Source: Streptomyces sp. NBC_01549 (lineage in GTDB: Bacteria > Actinomycetota > Actinomycetes > Streptomycetales > Streptomycetaceae). From it: a DNA stretch of 64,000 nucleotides. Numbering within the stretch: the first letter of the stretch is position 1; each line of letters opens with the position of its first letter. This document shows positions 27,071 through 35,995 of the stretch, piece after piece. The notes under the pieces are model-generated. The model saw nothing but the letters and a program-made list of their open reading frames with translations, searched no databases and was not told the origin of the DNA. The translations under genes and the position numbers were made by a program. The DNA is taken from the NCBI RefSeq assembly GCF_026339955.1, contig NZ_JAPEPW010000001.1, positions 7,337,001-7,401,000 on the forward strand. The letters run 5' to 3'.

Positions 27071-28938
27071 GCTCCGGCATACCGCTGCGCAAGAGGCTGC
27101 TCGTACGGCTGATCATCACCTCGGTGCTCATCGCCCTCTGCTCGGTCGCGGCGACGGCGTGGCTCGCGGTGCAGACGACGACCCGCGCCATCCAGGAGGA
27201 ACAGGGGCAGGCCCTCGCCGACGACACGGACATCCTCCGGCAGCTCAGCGGATACGCCGCCACCCACCCGAGCTGGTCGGGCGTCCAGGACACCGTGCGC
27301 CGGCTGTCGGCCACCATGGGGCGACGGATCGCGCTGACGACGCCGGACCGTAAGCCGATCGCCGACTCCGCGAAGTCCCACACCGCGCTGCCGCCCGGGG
27401 CCGCCGCCACCGTCGACCCCCTGCACACGGACACCGACTCGGAACCCGGGGCTCAGCTCAGCGGAATCGACCCGCGTGCGGTGGGACCGTATCGGCTGAC
27501 GCCCAAGGAGCACGCACGCCTCGACGTGCTGGCGAAGAAACGGCAGGCGTGCTACCGACGCAACCATTTCGAGACCACACTCAGCTGGATGCCGAGCGGC
27601 CGACCCCTTCTGACGGACACGGGCAAAACCGTCAGGGACGACCAAGCGGTCTCCGAGTGCGAGGACGGACAGGTCAACATCCTCATGCCCACCGAGCAGA
27701 CTGCCCAGGACGAGCTGACCCGCATCGTCCAGGAGTGCCTCCGGCGCAAGCACGTGGCCCGGCCCTCGTCCCAGGCCGTCTACCTCCACTTCTCGATCCT
27801 GACTCCGCAGCCGCAGTTCGACCTGGGGGAAGGGACGGCCCATGGGCTGCCTACGGCGACCGGGACGAAGAGCGACGAGTGCCTCACCGACGCGCGTCGC
27901 GAGCAGCTCGACCCCGATGTCGCTCCCGTCGCCGAGCTGTTCCTGGGCACGGGGGACAGCGCCGTCCCGCACTTCGACATGTCGAACAGCAACAAGGCCA
28001 AGATCGTTGGAGTCGCCGGCCTCGTCCTCGCCCTTACGGTCGCCGTGACCGCGCTGGTCGCCACCAGGCTCGTACGACCGCTGCGCGCACTGACGCTGGC
28101 CGCGCAGCAGCCGCCGGAGCAGCACGTACGGGTTCCCGTGACCACCCGGGACGAGACGGGCATCCTGGCGCTGGCGTTCAACGAGCTGGCCGAGCGCCGT
28201 GAACGCATGGAGGCCCAGCGCAAGGCGATGGTCAGCGACATCGCGCATGAACTGCGTACTCCGCTGACCAATATCCGAGGCTGGCTGGAGGTGACCCGTG
28301 ACGGCATCGTCGACCCCGACCCGGAACTGCTCGCCTCCCTGCACGAGGAGGCGGTGCTCCTCCAGCGGGTCATCGACGACCTTCAGGACCTCGCGGCGGC
28401 CGACGCGGGCACCCTCACCTTGCACCGCGAGGCCGTCCGCGCCGACGAGCTGCTCGAACAGGTCGCCGCGGCACACCGGGTGGGGGCGGAGGCGGTGGGC
28501 ATCAAGCTGCGCAGGGCGGTCGACGCGGCGCCCTCGTTCGCGGGGGAGGGGGCGCCGTGGCTCGACGCGGACCCGGTGCGGATGCGGCAGGCGCTCGGCA
28601 ATCTGGTCTCCAACGCGATACGGCACACCCCGGCCGACGGCACCATCACGCTCTCCGTGCGACGGCAGGACGACGGGCAGGTCGCACTCGAAGTGGCGGA
28701 CACCGGCAGCGGTATCGCCGAACAGGACCTCCCCAGCGTCTTCGACCGGTTCTGGCGGGCCGAGAAGTCCCGTAGCCGGCGCACTGGAGGCAGCGGGCTC
28801 GGCCTGTCCATCGTCCGCCAGCTCGTGGCCGCCCACGGCGGTACCGTCGCGGTGACGAGTGAACTCGGCGCCGGAACGGTCTTCACCCTGAGGCTGCCCG
28901 CCACCAACCCTCCGGTTGACGCGGAGGAGGACCGCTGA
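27067..28938 (+). CDS. Membrane sensor histidine kinase
   Basis: 623 residues. Transmembrane helix 1 (about 14-34) and helix 2 (about 317-337) enclose an unusually large extracellular sensor of some 280 residues with Cys residues (QACYRR, SECEDGQ, IVQECLRR, SDECLT). HAMP-like linker, then the dimerisation/phosphoacceptor box SDIAHELRTPLTNIRG, and the ATPase motifs LGNLVSNAIRHTP (N box), VADTGSGI (G1), FDRFWR (F) and GGSGLGLSIV (G2). The signal is unknown. Four or more extracellular Cys suggest disulphides or redox/metal sensing, but that is speculation. The start overlaps the regulator stop. Confidence 0.93.
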   Translation: MSSGIPLRKRLLVRLIITSVLIALCSVAATAWLAVQTTTRAIQEEQGQALADDTDILRQLSGYAATHPSWSGVQDTVRRLSATMGRRIALTTPDRKPIADSAKSHTALPPGAAATVDPLHTDTDSEPGAQLSGIDPRAVGPYRLTPKEHARLDVLAKKRQACYRRNHFETTLSWMPSGRPLLTDTGKTVRDDQAVSECEDGQVNILMPTEQTAQDELTRIVQECLRRKHVARPSSQAVYLHFSILTPQPQFDLGEGTAHGLPTATGTKSDECLTDARREQLDPDVAPVAELFLGTGDSAVPHFDMSNSNKAKIVGVAGLVLALTVAVTALVATRLVRPLRALTLAAQQPPEQHVRVPVTTRDETGILALAFNELAERRERMEAQRKAMVSDIAHELRTPLTNIRGWLEVTRDGIVDPDPELLASLHEEAVLLQRVIDDLQDLAAADAGTLTLHREAVRADELLEQVAAAHRVGAEAVGIKLRRAVDAAPSFAGEGAPWLDADPVRMRQALGNLVSNAIRHTPADGTITLSVRRQDDGQVALEVADTGSGIAEQDLPSVFDRFWRAEKSRSRRTGGSGLGLSIVRQLVAAHGGTVAVTSELGAGTVFTLRLPATNPPVDAEEDR

Positions 28939-29151
28939 CCTGCGCAGGGTGGTGGTGGCGGTACCAGGATGCGCGTTCCCCCTCACAGGAGGGATCTGGT
29001 TACCCCGGCGTCCTGGGAGCACTGTGGTCACATGAACACCACCAGGATGCCGGGGGCCGGAATCCGTGTCACGCCCCTGCGATCGCTCGCGGGACGCACC
29101 TATGTCCCGCGCCGCGGAAGAAGTGGAAGAGGCGCAGAGAGGTCACCGGGG

Positions 29152-29331
29152 TCAGAAAGTCAGGCTCCAGCTGTCCAGGTATCCGGGGTCGACGGTGTAG
29201 GTCGCGTGCACCTGCGTGCCGGTGTCCCAGACGAAGTCCTGCACTAGCAGCGCGGTGCCGTCGTCGCCGACCAGGCTGATGACTCGGCCACTTCCCGACC
29301 CCGGGAAGTGGCCGATGTGGAGTTTCCTCAC
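29152..29331 (-). CDS. Short frame coupled to the acyl-CoA synthetase gene
   Basis: A 59-codon frame whose GTG (29331-29329) overlaps the upstream gene's TGA as GTGA, a typical coupled junction. It reads VRKLHIGHFPGSGSG and then SLVGDDGTALLVQDFVWD, ending DPGYLDSWSLTF; the second part has coding-like third positions and a beta-strand character. A perfect 13-bp hairpin covers codons 6-15. It is either a genuine small gene or the surviving C-terminus of a larger one whose 5' part was replaced by a terminator. Family not recognised. Confidence 0.4.
   Translation of the reverse strand: MRKLHIGHFPGSGSGRVISLVGDDGTALLVQDFVWDTGTQVHATYTVDPGYLDSWSLTF
29285..29314. terminator. Perfect hairpin after the acyl-CoA synthetase gene
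   Basis: CGGCCACTTCCCG (29285-29297), loop ACCC, CGGGAAGTGGCCG (29302-29314): 13 bp without mismatch, 14 nt past the synthetase stop on the minus strand. It lies inside the overlapping 59-codon frame. Confidence 0.7.
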
Positions 29332-31229
29332 CGGAATACGTTGTCGGAATCGTCCCAGATCGACGGCTCGCTCGGCGTGTGCTCTCGCGGGACTCTTGAC
29401 GAGGTCTGGTACATCGCGTCGATCTCGGCGGCGAAACGCCGGGAGATGGCGTCCCGGCGCAGCTTCATCGACGGGGTCAGCAGGCCGTTGGTCTGGTCGA
29501 AGGGTTCGGGGACAACACGGAACACCCGGATGGACTCCGAGCGGGACACGGTGCTGTTGGCCGCCGCGACGGCGCGTCTGACCTCCTCCCGCAGCTCGTT
29601 CTCCTCCCGCGCGTCCCGTGCCGACGGGTCCCCCTTGGACCAGGTCACGCGCCAGTGCGCGAGGAAGTCGGGATCAAGGGTGATGAGGGCGCCCACACAC
29701 GGCCGGTTGTCGCCCACGACGACCGCCTGATGGATCAAGGGGTGGACGCGCAGCCGCTCTTCGAGGACCGCGGGAGCCACGCTCTTGCCACCGCTTGTGA
29801 TGATGATGTCCTTCTTGCGGCCGGTGATGGCCAGATAGCCCTCGGCGTCGAGGTGGCCGATGTCGCCCGTGGCCAGCCAGCCGTCCCGGAACGCGGCGTA
29901 CGTGGACGGGGGGTCGTTGACGTAGCCCTGGAATACCGAGGGCCCCCACACCAGGATCTCCCCGTCCTCGGCCACCTGGATCTCCGTACCGGGCAGGGCG
30001 CGGCCGACCGTTCCGAACTTCTCGCGCCCCGCCGGGTGGGCCGTGACGCCGCCGGCTGTCTCGGTGAGCCCGTACCCGTCGTGGACGAAGATCCCGATGC
30101 CCGCGTAGAAGAGGGCGAGTTCCCGGTTGAGCGGGGAGCCGCCCGACACCGCGCCGCACACTCGTCCCCCCAGGGAGGCTCGCAGCTTCCGGTAGACGGT
30201 CTTCTCGTAGAGGGTGTGCTGCAGGCGCAGGTCGAAGCCGGGGCCGGGGCCGGTGCCCAGCCGCTGGCGTTCGGTGGCCGCCGCGAAGTCCTTCGCCGTC
30301 TGGACGGCACGCTCGAACAGGGCTCCACGGCCGGCCTGTTGCGCTGTGCGCAGGAAGTTCTTGTAGATCCTCTCGAAGACGAACGGCACGGCGTAGAGGT
30401 AGGTGGGGCGGAAGGAGAGCAGCGCCGCGCAGAGCGTCTCCTCGCTGAGATCGGGCTGGTGTCCCAGCAGGATGCGGCCTCGCAGACAGAGCCCCTGAAC
30501 CATGATGCCGTACACGTGCGAGAAGGGCAGGAAGGCGAGGATGGCGGGCTGCTCACCAGGGGGAGCGATCGTGTGTCTCCAGCCCGCGAGAAGGGTGTCG
30601 CAGGGGCTCGCGAGGTTGCGATGGGTGAGGGCGCAGCCCTTGGGATGGCCCGTCGTACCGGAGGTGTAGGCGATGACCGCCGTCGAGTCGGGCAGCACGA
30701 TGCGGCGCAGCGAGTCCACCGTCGTCGTCGAGATCGCCCGGCCCCGCTCGACCAGCCCTGCCAGAGCTCCGGCGTCCAACTGCCAGACGTGGCGCAGCGA
30801 CGGGAGTGACGCGCACGCCGAGCCGACCGTCATGATGCCCTGCTCGTCCTCGACGACCACGGCGACACAGCCCGCGTCCTGGAGGATCCAGGCGACCTGC
30901 TCGTGCGACGAGGCCGGGTAGATGGGCACGACCTCGGCGCCCACCGCCCACAGCGCGTAGCTGAGTACGGTCCACTCGTAGCGCGTACGCGCCATGACCG
31001 CCACCCGGTTCCCCGGGCGCAGGCCGGACACGACCAACCCCCGGGCCAGGTCGACCACTTCATCCCACAGCTCGGCCGCGGTCACCGTCGTCCAGGTGCC
31101 GGGGTCGTCGTCGAGGCGGCGTGCGATCTGTGGCAGGTCCGGCTCGCGGCGAGCCGTTTCGAAGAGACTGTCGGCGAGTCCACCCTGCATCACTGTCGCA
31201 GCCGGTGAAGGATTTTCGAACGCGTGCAT
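29328..31229 (-). CDS. Long-chain acyl-CoA synthetase (FadD15-like AMP-binding enzyme)
   Basis: 633 residues, soluble. Adenylation motifs: IAYTSGTTGHPKGCALTHRN, YGLTETAGGVTAHP, RDGWLATGDIGHLD, ITGRKKDIIITSGGKSVAP and a C-terminal domain with the conserved Lys near the end region QTNGLLTPSMKLRRDAI. ISGGKNI/ITSGGKS and the long insert before the Tyr-Gly motif (RTAQQAGRGALFERAVQTA) are typical of bacterial long-chain fatty acid ligases of about 600 residues. ATG 31229 follows GGAGCGGCG. No beta-oxidation genes are adjacent, so its role (lipid turnover or supply of acyl groups) is open. Confidence 0.9.
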   Translation of the reverse strand: MHAFENPSPAATVMQGGLADSLFETARREPDLPQIARRLDDDPGTWTTVTAAELWDEVVDLARGLVVSGLRPGNRVAVMARTRYEWTVLSYALWAVGAEVVPIYPASSHEQVAWILQDAGCVAVVVEDEQGIMTVGSACASLPSLRHVWQLDAGALAGLVERGRAISTTTVDSLRRIVLPDSTAVIAYTSGTTGHPKGCALTHRNLASPCDTLLAGWRHTIAPPGEQPAILAFLPFSHVYGIMVQGLCLRGRILLGHQPDLSEETLCAALLSFRPTYLYAVPFVFERIYKNFLRTAQQAGRGALFERAVQTAKDFAAATERQRLGTGPGPGFDLRLQHTLYEKTVYRKLRASLGGRVCGAVSGGSPLNRELALFYAGIGIFVHDGYGLTETAGGVTAHPAGREKFGTVGRALPGTEIQVAEDGEILVWGPSVFQGYVNDPPSTYAAFRDGWLATGDIGHLDAEGYLAITGRKKDIIITSGGKSVAPAVLEERLRVHPLIHQAVVVGDNRPCVGALITLDPDFLAHWRVTWSKGDPSARDAREENELREEVRRAVAAANSTVSRSESIRVFRVVPEPFDQTNGLLTPSMKLRRDAISRRFAAEIDAMYQTSSRVPREHTPSEPSIWDDSDNVFR

Positions 31230-31481
31230 CGCCGCTCCACAATTCTCCTCGACATGGCCCCACCGAGGGGCTGCGGTGCCGAGGATTCACGAATCTAGCC
31301 CAGACCAACCACGACTGTGCCGGATTCGGGCAGCAGTTCGTCTACCGATGAGGTTACGGTCGGTTCAAGGACCTCCCGTGCTCGGGATCCGGTCGGCGAC
31401 GAGTTCCCCGCGCGGTCGCATGGGGCGGTCGCGTGAGGTGGTCTTGCGAGGCGGTCGCGCGGTGGGTCGCGACCGTCCCGG

Positions 31482-32210
31482 TCAGGCCGGAGCGGACGGT
31501 CCGCGGGGCGGCGGCAACGCCCGCAGCAGCTCCCACAGCGGCTGCGATCCGGCGGCCCAGCAGGCGAGCAACCGGCGGTCCACGAGCTGCAGACGCTGCT
31601 GCTCGGCGAAGTCCCGGGCAGGGGCGGTGATCCGCCCGTTGGTCACCATGACCGCCACGTCGGCCAGGTGCACGGGACGGGCGGTACCGTTGAGCACCTG
31701 GAGGTCCGGCGTGCCCACGGCGGACCCGCGCTCCCCGTCGCGACGGTGTTTGCACTGGATCACCCAACGCCGCCCGAACGGATCCGTCGCCTTCACGTCC
31801 GCGCCGAGATCACCGCGCCCACCGACCCGGGCGGCGTCCGGGCAGCCGTCCCGGCGCATCAGCTCCCGTATCGCCTGCTCGAACTCCTGGTGCTGCAAGG
31901 CGTCCAACTGCGCGATCGCATACCGCAGCCCGCGCGCCTGCACCTCTCGCCAGTGCGCACGGTCCCGGCGCAGGCGCAGCCAACCGGCGCCCGCGAGTCC
32001 GACGAGCACCGCCGCGACGACGACCACCCACCAGTGGTCCGCGAGCCATCGGATCACCGCCACCACCAGCGCGACGGCCGCGACCGATGCCACCACCAAC
32101 GCCAACAGCCTTGCTTCCGCCTGCTGTTGGCGCCTGCTCGGCCGCCGGGCGCGCCGCCTGACGAGCGATCGCCGCCGTGTCACCGGACGCCGCGCTTCAC
32201 CGGACGCCAT
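31482..32210 (-). CDS. Membrane-anchored Mrr-like restriction endonuclease-fold protein
   Basis: 242 residues. A very basic N-terminus (RRPVTRRRSLVRRRARRP) precedes two hydrophobic segments (LLALVVASVAAVALVVAVI and WVVVVAAVLVGLAGAGWL). The soluble domain has EFEQAIRELMRRDG, GGRGDLGADVKATDPFG and RRWVIQCKHRR: the D...QxK catalytic pattern of Mrr_cat/PD-(D/E)xK nucleases. A final helical region follows. Such 'restriction endonuclease' membrane proteins are widespread in Streptomyces, usually single and without a methylase, as here. DNA cleavage of modified or foreign DNA is possible but unproven. Confidence 0.8.
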   Translation of the reverse strand: MASGEARRPVTRRRSLVRRRARRPSRRQQQAEARLLALVVASVAAVALVVAVIRWLADHWWVVVVAAVLVGLAGAGWLRLRRDRAHWREVQARGLRYAIAQLDALQHQEFEQAIRELMRRDGCPDAARVGGRGDLGADVKATDPFGRRWVIQCKHRRDGERGSAVGTPDLQVLNGTARPVHLADVAVMVTNGRITAPARDFAEQQRLQLVDRRLLACWAAGSQPLWELLRALPPPRGPSAPA

Positions 32211-32322
32211 GCTTCACATAAGGATCGGTCCCCCCGCATTCCTGCCCCCCCTGATCAAGCGCTCTCCGTTCCACCACCCATCATGGCAACCGCCACTGAC
32301 ATCGAGCAGGGACAGCTTCCGG

Positions 32323-33288
32323 TCACGGGTGGCTCAGGAGCGCTTCCCGGGAGATGAGGGCGGTCGAGCCCGGTGCCGTACAGGCGTGGGCGCCCGCGAC
32401 CGCCCCGAGCCGGGCGCACTCGTGTACGTCCCGGCCGGTGAGCCTGCCGTACAGGAAGCCACAGACGTAGGCGTCGCCCGCGCCGTTGGAGTCCACCACC
32501 GGCGCAGACGGGACGACGGCCGGAATGTGCTGGGGATCGGGGCCGCCGTCCCTGGTGAGGACGTAGGAGCCGTCCGCGCCGGCCGTGGCGACCACCGTAC
32601 GGGCCCGCCCGGCGCGGAGGATCTCCCGCATCAGCGCGGGCGTGTCCTTGCCCGCGCACGCCGCGCTGAAGAAGACGAGGTCGGAGCGGAGAGCGAACTC
32701 CCGGTGGTGGTCCGCGAGGCCGTCCCAGTCGTGCAGATCGGTGGAGACGGGGACGCCGAGGTCCTCGATGTCGTCGTAGAGGAAACGCCCGAAATTCATG
32801 ATGGAGAGGTGGACGTGGCGGGCGCGCCGCAGCCGCGGCAGGTAGAAGTCCCGGGGCATCCGCAGATCCGCCGGGTCGCGTCCGTCGTAGAAGGACATCC
32901 GCCGGCCTGACGCGTCCACCAGGTTGACCGCGCGCCGCGTTCCCGCGGCGGAGATCAGCGGGACGAACTCCACACCGCCCTTGGCCATCCGCTCGCGCAC
33001 CTGCGCGCCGATCCAGTCGTCACCGATGCAGTCGAGCAACCCGGCCTTGAGGCCGAGTGCACGGGCGCCGAGTGCGACGTTCCCCCCGGTGTGACCGGGC
33101 CACTCCTCGATCGGGCCGACGTGGACGGAGTCCGCGAACGGGACCGGCAGGGCATCGACGCGGACGACGGTGTCCACGCCACTGCCGCCGACCACCAGTA
33201 CGTCGTATGTGTCGTGCTGGTCGTACGCGTTGTACCGGTCACGGTCGTATGCGCCGTGCCGGTCGTCTTCCGCATGTTGTGGAATCAC
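32323..33288 (-). CDS. PfkB-family carbohydrate/nucleoside kinase
   Basis: 321 residues. The N-terminal VLVVGGSGVDTVVRVDALP, the GG turn in WPGHTGGNVALGARALG and the C-terminal catalytic DSNGAGDAYVCGFLYGRL (anion hole GAGD with catalytic Asp) define the ribokinase/PfkB fold. The substrate (ribose-, adenosine- or fructose-like) cannot be assigned. The first 28 residues are a low-complexity Asp/Tyr/His/Arg-rich tail not seen in relatives. GTG 33288 overlaps the stop of a three-codon frame ATG-GAT-CTG-TGA that has the only good ribosome site. It is divergent from the flavoprotein gene. Confidence 0.85.
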   Translation of the reverse strand: MIPQHAEDDRHGAYDRDRYNAYDQHDTYDVLVVGGSGVDTVVRVDALPVPFADSVHVGPIEEWPGHTGGNVALGARALGLKAGLLDCIGDDWIGAQVRERMAKGGVEFVPLISAAGTRRAVNLVDASGRRMSFYDGRDPADLRMPRDFYLPRLRRARHVHLSIMNFGRFLYDDIEDLGVPVSTDLHDWDGLADHHREFALRSDLVFFSAACAGKDTPALMREILRAGRARTVVATAGADGSYVLTRDGGPDPQHIPAVVPSAPVVDSNGAGDAYVCGFLYGRLTGRDVHECARLGAVAGAHACTAPGSTALISREALLSHP

Positions 33289-33296
33289 AGATCCAT
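33285..33296 (-). other. Three-codon upstream ORF (Met-Asp-Leu-stop) overlapping the kinase start
   Basis: On the minus strand AAGGAG lies 8 nt before ATG 33296, and the frame reads ATG GAT CTG TGA. The TGA overlaps the kinase GTG (GTGA). The kinase GTG itself has no ribosome site of its own, so ribosomes probably load at the mini-ORF and reinitiate. Confidence 0.45.
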
Positions 33297-33498
33297 CTGC
33301 CCTCTCCTTCCCCGCCGCCCCCAGTATGGCTGGCGACCACGGACAACGTGCCGCGCCCGCCTCCCGGCTTACCCCTTGACTTCACAAGACCACCGCGCGA
33401 CATTCCTGACTCCGCATCAGAACCGGGACGCCGCAGGCCCGTGCTTCCCGGGGCACAGCACGCTCGCCCATTCCTTCGCCCGGCTGGAGCGCCCTGCC

Positions 33499-35325
33499 AT
33501 GTCCACAAGCGCGGACCCTGCGAGACATACCGAAGCCGCCTCTGCGTACTCGACCGCTTCCACCTCGGGACCCGGCCTGTCGCGTCGCCAGGTGCTCGGC
33601 GTGGCGACAGGAACCGGGCTCGCGCTCGCTGCCGGCCTGCCAGGCGGCGCCGACGCGGCCGGCCTGCCTCTGCTCGGCACGTACGACGTCGTGGTGATCG
33701 GCTCCGGAGCGGCAGGGATGACCGCCGCGCTGACGGCCGCGAAACAGGGACTGAGCTGCGTCGTCGTCGAGAAGGCGCCCACGTTCGGGGGCTCGGCGGC
33801 GCGCTCCGGCGCGGGCATCTGGATCCCGAACAACCCGGTGATCCTTGCCGCGGGGGTGCCGGACACCCCCGCCAAGGCCGCCACCTACCTCGCGGCGGTC
33901 GTCGGACCCGACGTCTCCACCGCACGCCAACAGGCCTTTCTCGGCCACGGCCCCGCCATGATCTCCTTCGTCATGGCGAACAGCCCGCTCCGTTTCCGCT
34001 GGATGGAGGGGTACAGCGACTACTACCCCGAGTTTCCCGGCGGGCTGCCCGGCGGCCGCTCCATCGAACCCGACCAGCTCGACGGAAACATCCTCGGTGC
34101 CGAACTCGCCCACCTGAACCCGTCGTACATGACCGTCCCGACCGGCATGGTCGTCTTCAGCTCCGACTACAAGTGGCTCACGCTCGCCGCGGTCAGCGTG
34201 AAGGGAGCGGCCGTCGCCACCAGCTGCCTGGCCCGCGGCACCCAGGCGGCCCTCCTCGGCCAGAAGCCCCTCACCATGGGGCAGTCGCTGGCGGCCGGCC
34301 TGCGCGCCGGGCTGCTCGCGGCCCAGGTTCCGGTGTGGCTGAACACCCCGCTGTCCGACCTGTATGTGGAGAACGGCACCGCCACGGGAGCCGTGGTCAC
34401 CAGAAACGGCACCCCGGGCCTGATCAGAGCTCGGCACGGGGTGATCGTCGGATCCGGCGGCTTCGAGCACAACGCGGCCATGCGCGACCAGTACCAGCGA
34501 CAGCCCATCGGCACCGAGTGGACGGTCGGCGCCAAGGAAAACACCGGCGATGGTATCCAGGCGGGGCAGCGGGCCGGCGCGGCGCTCGACCTGATGGACG
34601 ACGCATGGTGGGGCCCGGCGATCCCGCTGCCCGACCAGCCGTACTTCTGCCTCGCCGAACGCACCCTGCCCGGCGGGCTCCTCGTCAACGCCGCCGGCGC
34701 GCGCTTCGTCAACGAAGCGGCCCCCTACAGCGACGTCGTGCACATCATGTACGACCGTGACACCAACGCGCCCGACATCCCGGCCTGGCTGATCGTCGAC
34801 CAGAACTACCGCAACCGCTACCTCTTCAAGGACGTGCTGCCGACCTTCACCTTCCCCGACGCGTGGTACACGTCCGGCGCCGCCCACAAGGCATGGACCC
34901 TCGACGCCCTCGCCGGGCAGATCGGCATGCCTGCGGCCGCGCTCCGCACCACCGTCAACCGTTTCAACACCCTTGCCCAGAACGGCAACGACAGCGACTT
35001 CCACCGCGGCGACAGCGCCTACGACCACTACTACACCGACCCCGCGATCCTCCCCAACTCCTGCCTCGCGCCTCTGTGGCTCGCCCCCTTCTACGCTTTC
35101 AAGATCGTCCCGGGTGACCTGGGCACGAAGGGCGGCCTGCGCACGGATGCCAGGGCGCGCGTACTGCGGCCGGACGGATCCGTCATCCCCGGTCTGTACG
35201 CCGCCGGAAACGCCAGCGCGGCAGTCATGGGCCACAGCTACGCGGGCGCGGGTTCGACGATCGGCCCGGCGATGACCTTCGGCTACATCGCGGCGTTGGA
35301 CATCGCGGCCGGCGCGGGCGCCTGA
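33499..35325 (+). CDS. Tat-exported 3-ketosteroid-Delta1-dehydrogenase-like flavoprotein
   Basis: 608 residues. The N-terminus carries a twin-arginine signal (GLSRRQVLGVATGTGLAL), then the FAD Rossmann motif YDVVVIGSGAAGMTAALTAA with EKAPTFGGSAARSGAG. KstD-type features follow: YSDYYPEFPGG (Tyr-rich active-site loop), GGLLVNAAGARFVNEA, and the C-terminal YAFKIVPGDLGTKGG with GLYAAGNASAAVMGHSYAG. These are the hallmarks of enzymes that introduce the 1,2-double bond into 3-ketosteroids. Most KstD enzymes have no Tat signal, so export or membrane-face location is unusual. No other steroid genes are nearby, and a different ring-ketone substrate is possible. ATG 33499 is the only start giving the signal at the N-terminus. 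Confidence 0.82.
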   Translation: MSTSADPARHTEAASAYSTASTSGPGLSRRQVLGVATGTGLALAAGLPGGADAAGLPLLGTYDVVVIGSGAAGMTAALTAAKQGLSCVVVEKAPTFGGSAARSGAGIWIPNNPVILAAGVPDTPAKAATYLAAVVGPDVSTARQQAFLGHGPAMISFVMANSPLRFRWMEGYSDYYPEFPGGLPGGRSIEPDQLDGNILGAELAHLNPSYMTVPTGMVVFSSDYKWLTLAAVSVKGAAVATSCLARGTQAALLGQKPLTMGQSLAAGLRAGLLAAQVPVWLNTPLSDLYVENGTATGAVVTRNGTPGLIRARHGVIVGSGGFEHNAAMRDQYQRQPIGTEWTVGAKENTGDGIQAGQRAGAALDLMDDAWWGPAIPLPDQPYFCLAERTLPGGLLVNAAGARFVNEAAPYSDVVHIMYDRDTNAPDIPAWLIVDQNYRNRYLFKDVLPTFTFPDAWYTSGAAHKAWTLDALAGQIGMPAAALRTTVNRFNTLAQNGNDSDFHRGDSAYDHYYTDPAILPNSCLAPLWLAPFYAFKIVPGDLGTKGGLRTDARARVLRPDGSVIPGLYAAGNASAAVMGHSYAGAGSTIGPAMTFGYIAALDIAAGAGA

Positions 35326-35387
35326 AGGATGTGCAGGGCACCAACGGACCGTGGGGTGGCTGACCGTGGTCGTGTGATGCTGTCGTC

Positions 35388-35906
35388 ATGACTGATCAAC
35401 GGGACACTGTCGTCGTCCGCCGGCCAGGTCAGGGAGCTTTCGTCGAGGAGGGGCTGGCCGAGTTGTTGGCGGCCTACCATCTGCGGACCGAGGCCGAGAA
35501 GGGCGAGGCCGTCAGCGATGTGAGTGGGCTGCCTGAGCGCTACCGCGCGGAAATACTGGGCCCGCGGGCCGCGTTCGGCGACGGTGTCGTACTGGTGGCG
35601 CTGAGCGGGGACACGGCGGTGGGCTGCCTCGTGGTGACCGCTCCCGTCGGCGGGCGGTCGGAGATCAAGAGGCTCTGGACGGACCCCGCGTTCCGGGGCC
35701 GCGGCATCGCGTCCGATCTGCTCGGTGCAGCTCTCGCACATGCCGGGGAAAGCGGAGTCAGCACGGTACGGCTGTCGGTGTGGAAGTGGCGATCGGGTGC
35801 CATCGCCCTCTACGAACGGCTCGGTTTCACCGTGACCGAGTCGTGGGACGAGCGAGAGCAGTTGGTGTGCATGGAGCGCGCGGTAGGAGCAGATGCCGCC
35901 GCCTGA
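35388..35906 (+). CDS. GNAT-family N-acetyltransferase
   Basis: 172 residues. The acetyl-CoA binding motif A is present as IKRLWTDPAFRGRGIASDLLGAAL (R-G-R-G-I-A) and is followed by motif B, VRLSVWKWRSGAIALYERLGF with the catalytic-type Tyr. ATG 35388 lies 62 bp after the flavoprotein gene. The acceptor is unknown; the C-terminal VTESWDEREQLVCMER is typical of small-molecule GNATs. Probably an independent gene. Confidence 0.88.
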   Translation: MTDQRDTVVVRRPGQGAFVEEGLAELLAAYHLRTEAEKGEAVSDVSGLPERYRAEILGPRAAFGDGVVLVALSGDTAVGCLVVTAPVGGRSEIKRLWTDPAFRGRGIASDLLGAALAHAGESGVSTVRLSVWKWRSGAIALYERLGFTVTESWDEREQLVCMERAVGADAAA

Positions 35907-35995
35907 GCGGAACTCGAGGGAACCCACGGGAGCTCGTGCGTCAGGCAGGCCTTTGCGTGCCCGGACTGTCAGTGGTGGCTGGGAGACTGCCGGAC

